Shown here piece by piece: positions 9,645 to 18,790 of a stretch of 64,000 nt of DNA. The position numbers and the translations under genes were made by a program. Source of the DNA: Puniceicoccales bacterium (GTDB lineage Bacteria; Verrucomicrobiota; Verrucomicrobiia; Opitutales; UBA953); contig JAIRPL010000047.1 of NCBI GenBank assembly GCA_031256995.1, positions 83,479-147,478 on the forward strand, written 5' to 3'. The notes beneath the pieces were generated by a model. That model saw nothing but the letters and a program-made list of their open reading frames with translations, searched no databases and was not told where the DNA came from. Numbering within the stretch: the first letter of the stretch is position 1; each line of letters begins with the position of its first letter.

Positions 9645-10051
9645 GCCTCTACCGTCCACGCCGCCGCCGCGCGGAGATCAACATCGTCCCACTTATCGAC
9701 GTGATGACCGTGCTGATCTTTTTTTTCCTCCTCACGATGCGTTTCGACGAGATGCGTTCGCTCGCCATCACGCCGCCCTCTTCCGAAAGCGCGGATGTCG
9801 CCTTCAGCGCGGGAACGGGCCGCACCGTCATATCCGTCACGAAAACCGGAAGCATCTATCTCAATGGCAAAGCCATCACCCGCGAGGCCCTTGAGATCCA
9901 CTTTGCCGAGGTCGGCAAGAAATACCCCAAAAGCCGGATATTCGTGGTCACCGATGAAAAAACCATGATGAAGGACGGGGTTTACGTCGTCGACCGCGCC
10001 AACAAAGCCGGGCTTCTCCCAAGTCTCGTCACGCGCCGAACACGCGGATAA
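9641..10051 (+). CDS. exbD: Biopolymer transport protein ExbD/TolR family
   Basis: 136 residues; arginine-rich cytoplasmic N-terminus, a single membrane helix containing the family aspartate (NIVPLIDVMTVLIFFFLL), then a periplasmic domain with VISVTKTGSIYLNGKAI. The GTG start overlaps the exbB stop by four bases, indicating translational coupling. The next gene starts 78 bases later and carries two domains resembling this periplasmic part. Confidence 0.9.
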   Translation: MSLYRPRRRRAEINIVPLIDVMTVLIFFFLLTMRFDEMRSLAITPPSSESADVAFSAGTGRTVISVTKTGSIYLNGKAITREALEIHFAEVGKKYPKSRIFVVTDEKTMMKDGVYVVDRANKAGLLPSLVTRRTRG

Positions 10052-10129
10052 AAATTGCAAATCCGGCGGCCACATCCAACTTTGCCTCCACCCTCACCAT
10101 CACCATTAAACCCAAAACAACACCCGAAC

Positions 10130-10858
10130 ATGTCAAAAGGTCTCGTTCTCACTCTTGTCGCAGCCACAATCCTCATGGGGTCGGGTTGCGCGGACTCACC
10201 CTTTAAGATTAACACGCGCAAGGACACCGACTCCCTCATCATCACCATTGGCGACAAAGAAGGGAACAAGGTCAACGTGGACTACAACCGCCTGCGCGAT
10301 CCCGCCGACCTGCAAGCCGTGCTCAACAAGTACGGGATGCGATACCCGAAACGCGCCGTGACGCTTGAGCTGCCTGACGATCCGGACCCCCGCATCGAGG
10401 TCTCCGTGACCCGCATGGTGCGCTCGGCCGGCCTTGGCGAACTCTCCGTCCTGGAAGGCGCCGAGATGCGCGGACGCTTCCGCTCCCGCCCGGCGCGTGA
10501 CAAAATTCTGGAAAAACCCGCCCCGGAACCCGTCAAAACGCCCCCCGCTGCGGCACCAGACACGCCCCCGGCCCCAGCCCGGACGCCCGTGCCAACGCCA
10601 GCGAAACCAGCAGGCGGGGCCCCGGAATCGCCCGGGAATGTCGTGACCGTCCTTGCCAGGGACGACGGCCAGTTCCTAGTCAACAACGCATGCATCGTTC
10701 CCCTTGGGCAACTGCACGCCGCGCTCGCCGAAATTGGAAAAACCGCCCCCAACGCAAAAGTGCTCTACACCCGCGAACCCAACGCCCCCGCCGACGCTCC
10801 CCTGAATGTCTATAAGGCGGCGAAAGGCACCGGACTCGGCGCCGTTTCCGCAAAATAA
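10130..10858 (+). CDS. Probable lipoprotein with two ExbD-like periplasmic domains
   Basis: 242 residues from ATG 10130. N-terminal signal LVLTLVAATILMGSGC; the cysteine suggests lipidation, although Gly at -3 is not the usual Leu. Two segments (about residues 30-125 and 185-242) follow the pattern of the ExbD periplasmic domain: hydrophobic strand, a V-N/D residue pair, a helix with L-x-x-L, K-x-x-P, strand, then a helix ending in AGL/GTGL. They are separated by a proline-rich linker (residues about 140-185). It shares the operon with exbB and exbD. Function unknown; a periplasmic partner of the ExbBD complex is an inference. Confidence 0.7.
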   Translation: MSKGLVLTLVAATILMGSGCADSPFKINTRKDTDSLIITIGDKEGNKVNVDYNRLRDPADLQAVLNKYGMRYPKRAVTLELPDDPDPRIEVSVTRMVRSAGLGELSVLEGAEMRGRFRSRPARDKILEKPAPEPVKTPPAAAPDTPPAPARTPVPTPAKPAGGAPESPGNVVTVLARDDGQFLVNNACIVPLGQLHAALAEIGKTAPNAKVLYTREPNAPADAPLNVYKAAKGTGLGAVSAK

Positions 10859-10962
10859 CACCCGCCCTTCGGGCTTCCCTTCAATCAACGGCAGACAGCA
10901 CCTTCTCTCCCGAAAAAATCGTGGGGAGAAAAAATGCGTGGGACGGCCGGGCGCTGCGGCCC

Positions 10963-11907
10963 TCAAGGTCTTTTCCTTGCGCCGATCCGCAGCAGGCCAC
11001 CCAAATTCCAACGCATAAGAAACGCCTTCGCGCGAAAATTCCGCCCGCGTTCCCGTCTTAGGTATTCATTCGCCGGCCAGTCCGGAAAGTTCTCCTTCAA
11101 GAAATCGCGCAAACGTCCCTGAAATTCCGCACCGCGCGGATGGCGCGCCACCAAGGCGTAACGAAACACACAAGCCTTCACGGCCATCCACTCCAATTCC
11201 GGAAAAAACGTCTCCGGAAGCATCTTCCGCAAACGCCCTAGCGTGATGAAAATATGCAGGATGCGTTCGTCGCGGAATGTCGTTATCGCTCCCGGCCTGC
11301 CAATCCTGTAATGATAAACCGGAGCCTCGCACACCGCAAGTTGCCGGGCGCGGGCCACCAACAGCGGAATCGTCCCCAAATCCTCGTAGCAAACCCCCTC
11401 AAGAAAACGTCCACTAGGGCCGTCAAACAACTCGCGCCGGAACATCTTGTTGCACGCAAACGTCGGCCCAAGAAGAACTTGGCGCCGCAATTCTGGGGCG
11501 CGGGAATCCGTTCCCGGAAGAATTTCCAAATGTCCGTCCGCGTGGTGCGCGGTGTAACCACAAACCACAATGTCCGCAGCTACCGCCAGCGCCGCCTCAT
11601 GAAGCACGGCAAGAAAATCCGACGAGACCCAATCGTCCGAATCCACAAAACAAACATACTCTCCAAGCGCCCTCTCCAATCCCGTGTTTCGCGCGGACGA
11701 AAGCCCGCCATTCTTCTGCGAAAACAAACGGAAAACATCCGGTGCCCGTTCACAATATTCCTCGCAAATCCGCAACGAGCCATCCGTCGAGCCATCATTG
11801 ACAAGCACGACCTCAAAATCACGAAACGTCTGCCCCAGCAACGAGTCCAGACACTCGCGAAGGTAGCACTCCACGTTATACACGGGGACAATCACAGAGA
11901 CCAGCAT
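10963..11907 (-). CDS. Glycosyltransferase family 2
   Basis: Inverting GT-A glycosyltransferase, presumably cytoplasmic, adding a sugar to a lipid-linked surface glycan. SVIVPVYN begins at residue 4, VNDGSTD near 37, NGGLSSARNTGL near 67, and the metal-binding FVDSDDW at 87-93. ATG 11907 (314 residues) is chosen because GT2 proteins start a few residues before this motif; an ATG at 11943 adds 12 atypical residues. Last gene of the minus-strand polysaccharide island. Confidence 0.88.
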   Translation of the reverse strand: MLVSVIVPVYNVECYLRECLDSLLGQTFRDFEVVLVNDGSTDGSLRICEEYCERAPDVFRLFSQKNGGLSSARNTGLERALGEYVCFVDSDDWVSSDFLAVLHEAALAVAADIVVCGYTAHHADGHLEILPGTDSRAPELRRQVLLGPTFACNKMFRRELFDGPSGRFLEGVCYEDLGTIPLLVARARQLAVCEAPVYHYRIGRPGAITTFRDERILHIFITLGRLRKMLPETFFPELEWMAVKACVFRYALVARHPRGAEFQGRLRDFLKENFPDWPANEYLRRERGRNFRAKAFLMRWNLGGLLRIGARKRP

Positions 11908-11917
11908 GGGAGAAAAA

Positions 11918-12943
11918 TCATGGTTGCCTTGAAACACTTCCAAACCCGCCGTCCCCGAAAAAACGTGACAAAAGAAAATCCATCACGCAAAGCGGCAGAA
12001 CCAAAAACAAACACCCCAACAACGCATGCCGCGCATTCCCGCAAAACAACGGGAACGCGGTCTTAAACAACCTCCAACGCCCCCGGAAAACTCGGGACAA
12101 CTCCTTGCGCCGCGCGTGTCCATCACAATTCGAAGAATACAAAAACGGCAGACGAAAAACATGCTGTCCAAACAACAGCAAACTTTCCAGGCGCTTCCGA
12201 TAAAAAAATTCCCCGCGCAGCAATCTTCCCAAAACCGGCAGCGCGACCTTCGCGATCGCCTCCCCTCCGCGTCGATGTGATTCCCACGGCAACGGACGAC
12301 GACTCAGCCCCGCCGCCGACACCCGATAGTTATACCCGGCACCCTCCACCACATGAACCTCCCGAACCCGGCTCAAGTACCGGAAAAAGAAAACACTGTC
12401 CTCCCCCAAGGAAAGCGTTTCATCAAAACGCAATCCCATGGCCTCCACAATCCCCCTGTTGAAAAACTTCCCCCACGGACTCCATTGCCGAAACAGGTCA
12501 TTTTTTGCGATCGTCCGCGCCGGATCGGAAAACCCGGCAAACCTCCGTTCCTCAAAAACACCATTTTCCCCCACCTTGCGCCACCCTTGAAAAAGCAGCG
12601 TCTCCGCCCGCAAAAAAGGAGAACCCGCAAACGCCGCCAGATAACCGGCATCCAGCCAGTCATCCGAATCCACAAACACAACCCACGCCCCGCGCGCCCG
12701 ATCCAATCCGGAATTCCGCGCCGACGACACCCCGCCATTCTCCTTGTGCACCACTTTCAACCGCGCGTCCCTCCCCGCCCATTCCTCACAAATCCGTCCC
12801 GATGAATCACGGCTTCCATCGTTCACAAGGATGGCCTCAAAATCTGAAAACTCCTGCCCCACAATGCTTTGCAAGCACCGCTCAAGACATGCCTCCGCGT
12901 TGTGAACGGGGATAATGACACTGATCAAGGGCATTGCTTCCAT
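11918..12943 (-). CDS. Glycosyltransferase family 2
   Basis: 341 residues from ATG 12943 (an ATG nine bases further in is also possible). ISVIIPVHN near residue 7, VNDGSRDSSG, NGGVSSARNSGLDRA and FVDSDDW make the GT-A core; the C-terminal half is basic and aromatic, with a hydrophobic stretch (CLFLVLPLCVMDFLL) that may associate with the membrane. Ends 10 bases before the next glycosyltransferase, so the two are co-transcribed. Substrate not predictable. Confidence 0.87.
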   Translation of the reverse strand: MEAMPLISVIIPVHNAEACLERCLQSIVGQEFSDFEAILVNDGSRDSSGRICEEWAGRDARLKVVHKENGGVSSARNSGLDRARGAWVVFVDSDDWLDAGYLAAFAGSPFLRAETLLFQGWRKVGENGVFEERRFAGFSDPARTIAKNDLFRQWSPWGKFFNRGIVEAMGLRFDETLSLGEDSVFFFRYLSRVREVHVVEGAGYNYRVSAAGLSRRPLPWESHRRGGEAIAKVALPVLGRLLRGEFFYRKRLESLLLFGQHVFRLPFLYSSNCDGHARRKELSRVFRGRWRLFKTAFPLFCGNARHALLGCLFLVLPLCVMDFLLSRFFGDGGFGSVSRQP

Positions 12944-12982
12944 GACACGTTTCCTCCAATCATCCCCGCGAAAAAACATCCG

Positions 12983-13978
12983 TCACAAACCCAGCATTTT
13001 CCTCATCCTTCGCGCACCGCTCCACTCGCAAAGAAAAGCGCGGAATTTCCCCAAAATTTCCCTCCATCCCGCCTTGCAAAAAAACGCGAGTGGATGGTGT
13101 TTGAAAAAACGAAGAAATTCCACCAGCAATCGAAACGGCACGGACCGGAAGTAATCCTGGAAAAAACGTGCCGCAAGCGCCGAATACGGAGTCTCCGACA
13201 AGTGCGAATAATACTCCCGCACAAACGCACCCGGAACCGGGCTTGAGGGAAGAATCCAAGGCTTCCAGGGGCCAATGAAATGCATGATGCGCGGCGCGGA
13301 CGCCGCCATCCGGATCTCTGACTCCACTTCCCGAAACTTCCCCGGGATATCCATGAAAAAAAGCGTCGTGACATTCCAGCGAAAATCAATGAAACGGACA
13401 TTCCCATTGAAGGCGAGATTCAGGATGTCCTGATCCTGATATTGAATCTCCGAACGATGCCCCGCCTCAATCTCCAGGAAATCCTTCAATGAGAATTCCC
13501 GCCTTATCCTTTCCAGATTCAACACCATGACACCGGAGTTAAAATAGCGCGCCGCCGGGAAGCGGATTTTTTCCGGAGGCATCAAATCCTCCACGACAGC
13601 GGCAAAAACACCGGAGACATCCTCCTCCCAAAGCATCTGGATGTCCTCCCTGACAACAACATCGGTGTCAATGTAAATTCCCTTTGGAATGCCCGGCCAA
13701 ACTTCCGGTATCAACAAACGATAATTCGCCTCAATGGGAATTCTGGATATCGTGGGGGAAATTCCGCGAAAGGAGGCGTCGCCCACGTGGTGATACTCAA
13801 TGTCGAAATTGTCGCCATTCCGCAACAACTCAATCCTGCGCTTGGAATCCTCCGAAAAGTTGGAGGTCAGGACGTGGAACTTCAACTTCGCCCTTGTGTG
13901 CGACAGGATGGAATGAATCGTCACCGCGAGATGCGGCGCGTATTTGTCATTCGCATTCAGGAAGACGGGGATTGGCAT
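12983..13978 (-). CDS. Glycosyltransferase family 8
   Basis: Retaining GT-A enzyme of the LPS galactosyl/glucosyltransferase type. 331 residues. Seen: PVFLNANDKYAPHLAVTIHS at the N-terminus, the DxD metal site in YIDTDVVV near residue 103, FNSGVMVLNL, DQDILNLAF and HFIGPWKPW (the family H-x2-G-x2-KPW). Located between two GT2 genes and the AAA/nuclease gene, same strand. Confidence 0.9.
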   Translation of the reverse strand: MPIPVFLNANDKYAPHLAVTIHSILSHTRAKLKFHVLTSNFSEDSKRRIELLRNGDNFDIEYHHVGDASFRGISPTISRIPIEANYRLLIPEVWPGIPKGIYIDTDVVVREDIQMLWEEDVSGVFAAVVEDLMPPEKIRFPAARYFNSGVMVLNLERIRREFSLKDFLEIEAGHRSEIQYQDQDILNLAFNGNVRFIDFRWNVTTLFFMDIPGKFREVESEIRMAASAPRIMHFIGPWKPWILPSSPVPGAFVREYYSHLSETPYSALAARFFQDYFRSVPFRLLVEFLRFFKHHPLAFFCKAGWREILGKFRAFLCEWSGARRMRKMLGL

Positions 13979-14319
13979 AATTTATCGCGTTTTTTTGGAG
14001 CAGTTGCCGATGCGAAAACCGTCACCAATGCAACGAATCCCCGCCCATGTCAGAACAGAATGTGAAAGGCGGGCGGGAAAGGCGAAATCCGCATTTCTGG
14101 TTTTGCGTTTCTGGTTTTCCCCGTCATTTGTGGAGACGCCGGTGGAAGGCCGGTGGAGAGGTGGAAAAAGCCGCCGTGCGCAAGGCAGCAGAGATCCGGC
14201 AGACTTCCTAAAAACACGGCGTGAAATGCGACATGCGACGCGACGCAAGTTTCCAACTCCACCTCCACGTCAATCAAACCCGCCCGCCGTGCCATCCCGA
14301 AACTCCTGGCACACATAAA
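13979..14319. other. Non-coding stretch between GT8 gene and AAA/nuclease gene copy 1
   Basis: About 340 bases without a convincing gene. GC-rich segments with the direct repeats GCCGGTGGA (around 14139-14157) but no promoter, tRNA or terminator that I can support. The sequence here is unrelated to that below the second AAA/nuclease copy. Confidence 0.5.
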
Positions 14320-15897
14320 GCCGCCGCCTTTCATTCAGCAGCCGAGGACGTGGATGGAATCCACGGTCTTCCAATAAATGCGCTGCTCCCAAGGCAGTTT
14401 CTTCTCAGGGGAACGACGATCAAAAATGACAAGATAACAGGGGGAATCAGGCGCAACCGTCTCACGGTAATGACGAACCTGCAAAAGACCCTGCGACTCA
14501 ACACGTTCAAGCGTCTGATAGTCGCGCAACAACTTGATCTCCAAAATGTAGCGGGAACCCTCGTACTCAACGCACAAATCAAGACGCCCGCGCCCGGCGG
14601 CATACTCCCGGTCTATGCGGCCGCCTCCGTTCGTGATCCGCTGTAAAAACGCCATGAGAAGCAAATGCGGAAAGGCCTCCGTGTAATCCGATGTCCGCTC
14701 CCATATCTCGGAGTGTTCACGCCAGAAATTCTGAAATTCCCGAAGCAACTGATCCATGTCAAGACGCCCTTCTGCCGTCTTCCAACGAAAGAATGGCTTG
14801 GGAATGGCATATTGCGAAGAATGGGTCATTTGACGCGCAAGGACCTCCCGATAGATCGGATTGGCGATCTGGACTTCTCCATCGAATATCTCAACCAAGC
14901 CCAGATCTTTGCACAATTGATAACCGGGGCTGTCCAGCATTGACTGATCACTCGCCCCGGACAAGAGAGTCTCCATCACCTTGCGCACTTCCGGTTTTTC
15001 CAGCCGGTATGCAAGGGCGTCAAGATGTGTCTCGCGCGCGGAAACCATCTGCTCGCGGGCCTCCAGCAAATGGGACAGCGTGACTGTCTCCGAACTCGTC
15101 TCCCCTAGGACGCGCAGCGTGGCACGCATAAACAGATTGTTCACAATCCAAGGCTGGCCGCGAGATTGGGAATAAACATAATCCAAGGCCTCCGACGTGA
15201 TTTGCTGCCCGGTCTCCAATGTGCGCTGCGCAAAAAGACGCGAGATCGAATCTCGCGAAAAATTGCCAATCACGGCGGAATCCGCCTTGATGTTAAAGGG
15301 TGAGCCGGGATTGGGGGAAACGCCTCCTTTCGCGTCCGTTATATAGTCCTTCAAATCGCGCATCCCGACCAACGCGATCGAGACAGGAAACCGGCCTATC
15401 CCACGGGTGGAAAAACCGCCGCGCAATTGGCGCAAAAAACTTATCATGCTCTCGCCGGCAAGAACGTCCACCTCGTCAAAAAGAACAACCAGGGGCTTGG
15501 GAGAAACCAGGACCGCCCACTCCGTGAGCGACAAACTCAGCATGCTCGCAGCCCCGGAGACGGGGATGCCAGGCGCGGGAAAACCGGCCTTCAAGGCACC
15601 CTCGCGAATCGCCTCGCAGGCGGCGGGCATCGCGCGCTCCAAATCCAGCCCCTGGCAGCGCTCCAAGGTCACATAACACGCGACAGCCTCCCCGCCGGCG
15701 TTGATCTCACGCATCCATGTCTGCAAAAACGTCGTCTTCCCCGTCTGGCGCGGCGCATGAAGCACCCAATAGAGCTTGTCGCGCACATAACGTCCCAGTT
15801 GCGCGCCCTGCAAACGCTCCTGCGGCGGAAGCATGTAGTGATCCGCGGGATCACACGGACCGGTCGTGTTAAAAAAACGAAGATGTCGGCGTGTCAT
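14320..15897 (-). repeat. Long direct repeat, copy 1 (AAA/nuclease gene)
   Basis: Direct repeat with 25190-26770. Similarity covers the whole coding sequence and only about 15 bases beyond its stop (CGCCGCCTT...), then ends; above the start codon the two copies are also unrelated. Bases 14793-14983 are strongly divergent from the partner while both flanks are almost identical. Confidence 0.9.
14335..15897 (-). CDS. AAA-type ATPase fused to PD-(D/E)XK nuclease-like domain, copy 1
   Basis: 520 residues. The ATPase domain has Walker A HAPRQTGKTTF (GKT at 53-55) and Walker B LVVLFDEVDVL (DE at 141-142). The C-terminal domain has RGRLDLCV (Asp 440) and YILEIKLL (Glu 453, Lys 455), the D...ExK pattern of the PD-(D/E)XK superfamily. 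This matches a widespread family of AAA-like ATPases that often occur as many near-identical copies per genome; their role is unknown. Nearly identical to the gene at 25205-26770 except for residues about 305-368. Not an obvious glycan enzyme, although it sits inside the polysaccharide island. Confidence 0.8.
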   Translation of the reverse strand: MTRRHLRFFNTTGPCDPADHYMLPPQERLQGAQLGRYVRDKLYWVLHAPRQTGKTTFLQTWMREINAGGEAVACYVTLERCQGLDLERAMPAACEAIREGALKAGFPAPGIPVSGAASMLSLSLTEWAVLVSPKPLVVLFDEVDVLAGESMISFLRQLRGGFSTRGIGRFPVSIALVGMRDLKDYITDAKGGVSPNPGSPFNIKADSAVIGNFSRDSISRLFAQRTLETGQQITSEALDYVYSQSRGQPWIVNNLFMRATLRVLGETSSETVTLSHLLEAREQMVSARETHLDALAYRLEKPEVRKVMETLLSGASDQSMLDSPGYQLCKDLGLVEIFDGEVQIANPIYREVLARQMTHSSQYAIPKPFFRWKTAEGRLDMDQLLREFQNFWREHSEIWERTSDYTEAFPHLLLMAFLQRITNGGGRIDREYAAGRGRLDLCVEYEGSRYILEIKLLRDYQTLERVESQGLLQVRHYRETVAPDSPCYLVIFDRRSPEKKLPWEQRIYWKTVDSIHVLGC

Positions 15898-15995
15898 ATG
15901 AATATTTCCTCTTTTTCACAAAGGACACCGATCCCCAAAAAAACGCTTGGAAGACAAGCTGGAAAGAAATTCTTCGTGCGGGCGTCCCTGATCGC

Positions 15996-17432
15996 GGCAT
16001 TTCTGACTCTCATTTTCATCCTGTCAACAAATTTCCACTATCCCCAAGGCGGGACATGGGGTGTTTCAGGATTCATTCATCCATTTTTATTCGAGGAAAG
16101 CATCCTCTTTTGCAAATCAGACACACGAATGGTGAAACTGTAAATCAGGCGAAAGCTCCAAAATGGAAGGTGGAGTTTCGTCAAAAGGCGATAACAACCA
16201 TAATAAGGCCTCCAAAAAACCTTGCGCAAAGGCACCTTGCGCAAGGGCAGAAGCCCCGCCCTTTGGAGACGATGAAAAAATCCACGCGCCAGCGAATAGT
16301 CCAATGTTGAAAACACCAGACGCCGGAAAACAGAATAACTGATGGCACAAAGCCTATGTTCCAGAAAAATCCATTGCGCGCTCGCCTTTGAAAAACCAGC
16401 CTGAAATTCGACCAATTTTTCAAGCACAACCAGATAACTCGAAACCCGTCTTTGAATATGCCCCGGATCCGTCCGGGTCATCGTGGAATTCTCCCGCTGA
16501 AAATAATGATACCCGGCAAAGCGTGTGAAATACCCCGTTTTTGCAAGGCAAAGCACGCGGGAGGTGAAATCCTCGTCCTCATGGAGAATTCCCTCGATGA
16601 ATCTCAGTTTTCCAGATTCCAGAAAACTCCGCTTGTAGACATATCCCCAAACCACTGGAGAAAAGTAGTTGTCCGCGAGAATATCCGCGACGAAAACTTT
16701 TTTCCCGGCCGCATATGCAAGGGGAGCGGCGATTTCCACGCCCGTGGAAAGATGCCTGACATGCGAGAATCCAAGAAGATCCACGCCCTCGGAAGACAGA
16801 ACATTCTCGAAAAATGAAAAGGCCCTGGCATCAAACCAATCATCCGCATCGAGAAAGACCACATACTCGCCCGTGGCACGATCCAAACCCGCATTCCTCG
16901 CGGCGGACAGACCTCGATTGGGTTGGTGAATAACCTGCGCCCAAGCGTGCCTTCGCGCAAAATCGTCACAAATTTGTCCACTGGAATCGGTCGAGCCGTC
17001 ATCCACAAGGATCAGCTCCATGTCACCATGAAAATCCTCCTGCCTCAGAACAGATTCAATGGCGCGCGGCAAGAAATCCTCGACGTTAAAAACAGGGATG
17101 ATAACACTATACTTGGACATGAGCAAAAAAACGCCGAAGCGGATATGATCTTAAGACTTGATCTTGAATTTGGAAATGATGCAAACCCGTTGCGCTGGCT
17201 TTCCTCGTGAAAGAAACTCTCCCGGCATTCCGCAGAAGCGGTGGCGTCAAAATTGCAAAACTGGCTTCATGGACTTTCCAAGTCCCTGCCGTTGTCTCTT
17301 TCTTGGGAAAATTGACTTCCGCCCCATTTTCCTTAAAAACTCTTGCGATTTCCAAACGGCGGCAAAGCTGGCATGGAGAATTCGGGCTTCATCCTCAAAC
17401 ACCCCACCCGCGTGTTCACGGTTTCCCCTGGT
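15996..17432 (-). repeat. Tandem duplication unit 1 (GT2 gene plus flanks)
   Basis: About 1.4 kb, tandemly repeated at 17433-18802. The unit includes the glycosyltransferase gene, about 340 bases above its start and about 60 bases below its stop. Flanking parts match closely; the middle of the gene is more divergent. Confidence 0.85.
16077..17120 (-). CDS. Glycosyltransferase family 2, tandem paralogue A
   Basis: 347 residues from ATG 17120. YSVIIPVFNVEDFLPRAIES at residues 4-23, VDDGSTDSSG, NRGLSAARNAGLDRA and FLDADDW form the GT-A core. The C-terminal third is basic and hydrophobic. Closely related to the gene at 17464-18495: the C-terminal half is nearly the same, residues about 90-165 differ a lot. 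It carries a local 12-base duplication giving LRKVPLRKV that the paralogue lacks. Confidence 0.88.
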   Translation of the reverse strand: MSKYSVIIPVFNVEDFLPRAIESVLRQEDFHGDMELILVDDGSTDSSGQICDDFARRHAWAQVIHQPNRGLSAARNAGLDRATGEYVVFLDADDWFDARAFSFFENVLSSEGVDLLGFSHVRHLSTGVEIAAPLAYAAGKKVFVADILADNYFSPVVWGYVYKRSFLESGKLRFIEGILHEDEDFTSRVLCLAKTGYFTRFAGYHYFQRENSTMTRTDPGHIQRRVSSYLVVLEKLVEFQAGFSKASAQWIFLEHRLCAISYSVFRRLVFSTLDYSLARGFFHRLQRAGLLPLRKVPLRKVFWRPYYGCYRLLTKLHLPFWSFRLIYSFTIRVSDLQKRMLSSNKNG

Positions 17433-17463
17433 CACGGCATTTCTGATTCTCGTTTTCACCCTG
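17121..17463. other. Repeated leader region between tandem glycosyltransferases
   Basis: 343 bases, close match to 18496-18790. Short ORFs here are not conserved between the two copies (the 82-residue frame at 17107-17355 is broken by a stop in the other copy), so the region is probably a non-coding leader/promoter duplicated with the gene. Confidence 0.6.
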
Positions 17464-18495
17464 TCAACGAATTCCCGCCGCCTTATCCGAGGAAACCATC
17501 CTCTTTCGAAAATCAGACGTGCGAACGATGAAACGGTAAATCAGGCGAAGGCTCCAAAAGGGAAGGTGGAGTTTCGTCAAAAGGCGATAAAAACCATAAC
17601 GAGGCTCCCAAAAACCCTTGCGCAAGGGCAAATGCCCCGCCCTTTTGAGACGATGAAAAAATCCACGCGCCAGCGAATAGTCCAATGTCGAAAACACCAG
17701 ATGCCGGAAAACATAATAACTGATCTCACGAAGCCTGTGTTCGAGATGGATCCATTGCGCGCTCGCCTTTGAAAAACCGGCCTGAAATTCGACCAATTTT
17801 TCAAGCACAACCAGATAACTCGAAATCCGTCTTTGGATATGCCCTGGATCCATCCGGGTCATCGTGGAATTCTCCCGTTGAAAATAATGATACGCGGCAA
17901 AGCGCGTGAAACACCCCGTTTTCGCAAGACAAAGCACGCGGGAGATGAAATCCACGTCCTCATGGAAAATTCCCTCGACAAACCTCAATCCATTGGCTTC
18001 CAAAAACTCCCTTTTGTAAACATACAGGCATACGGATGGAAAAAAATAGTTGGACGCTATGACGTCAGCCAGGGGGACCGCCTTCTCCAAGGCATATGGC
18101 AGAAAAGACGGCACCTCCCTCCCGTCGGAAAAATGCCGCACATGTGAAAACCCCAGAATATCGGCATCCCTCAAGGCCGGATTTTTTTCAAAATCACAAA
18201 AGGTGTGACTGTCAAACCAATCATCCCCATCAAGAAAAACCACGTAATCCCCGGTCGCCCGGTCCAATCCGGCATTTCGCGCGATGGATGGGCCTCCGTT
18301 CTTCTGATGAACAACATGCACACACGCATGCCGTTTTGCGAAATCATCGCAAATCATCCCGCTCGCATCCGTCGAGCCGTCATCCACAAGGATCAACTCC
18401 ATGTCACCATCCTCCTGACTCAGAACAGACTTGATGGCGCGCGGCAAGAAATCCGCGACATTAAAAACAGGGATGATAACACTATACTTGGACAT
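17464..18495 (-). CDS. Glycosyltransferase family 2, tandem paralogue B
   Basis: 343 residues. Same family core as paralogue A (SVIIPVFNVADFLPRAIKS, VDDGSTDASG, FLDGDDW). The loop after the first motif is three residues shorter (QEDGDMEL against QEDFHGDMEL). The most divergent part is residues about 90-165, which in GT2 enzymes contains much of the acceptor side of the active site, so a changed acceptor or donor specificity is plausible (inference). Confidence 0.88.
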   Translation of the reverse strand: MSKYSVIIPVFNVADFLPRAIKSVLSQEDGDMELILVDDGSTDASGMICDDFAKRHACVHVVHQKNGGPSIARNAGLDRATGDYVVFLDGDDWFDSHTFCDFEKNPALRDADILGFSHVRHFSDGREVPSFLPYALEKAVPLADVIASNYFFPSVCLYVYKREFLEANGLRFVEGIFHEDVDFISRVLCLAKTGCFTRFAAYHYFQRENSTMTRMDPGHIQRRISSYLVVLEKLVEFQAGFSKASAQWIHLEHRLREISYYVFRHLVFSTLDYSLARGFFHRLKRAGHLPLRKGFWEPRYGFYRLLTKLHLPFWSLRLIYRFIVRTSDFRKRMVSSDKAAGIR

Positions 18496-18790
18496 ACGCG
18501 AAAAAACGCCGAAGCGGATATGGTCTTAAGAGTTGATCCTGAATTTGGAAATGATGCACGCCCGTTGCGGTGACTTTCTTCGTGAAATGAACTCACCCGG
18601 CATTCAGCGGAAGCGGTGGCGTAAAAATTGCAAAACCGGCTTCATGGACTTTCCAAGTCCCTGCCGTTGTCTCTTTCTTGGGAAAATTGACTTCCGCCCC
18701 ATTTTCCTCAAAAACTCTTGCGATTTCCAAACGGCGGCAAAGCTGGCATGGAAAATTCGAGCTTCATCCTCAAACACCCCACCCGCGTGT
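18496..18790. other. Repeated leader region above glycosyltransferase paralogue B
   Basis: 295 bases between the TagB-like stop and the GT2 start; duplicate of 17121-17463. No confident gene; probably a non-coding leader. Confidence 0.55.

Noticed and set aside
17107..17355. 82-residue minus-strand ORF in the repeated leader as a small gene
   Set aside because: The duplicate leader at 18496-18790 has a stop in the same frame, so the frame is not conserved.
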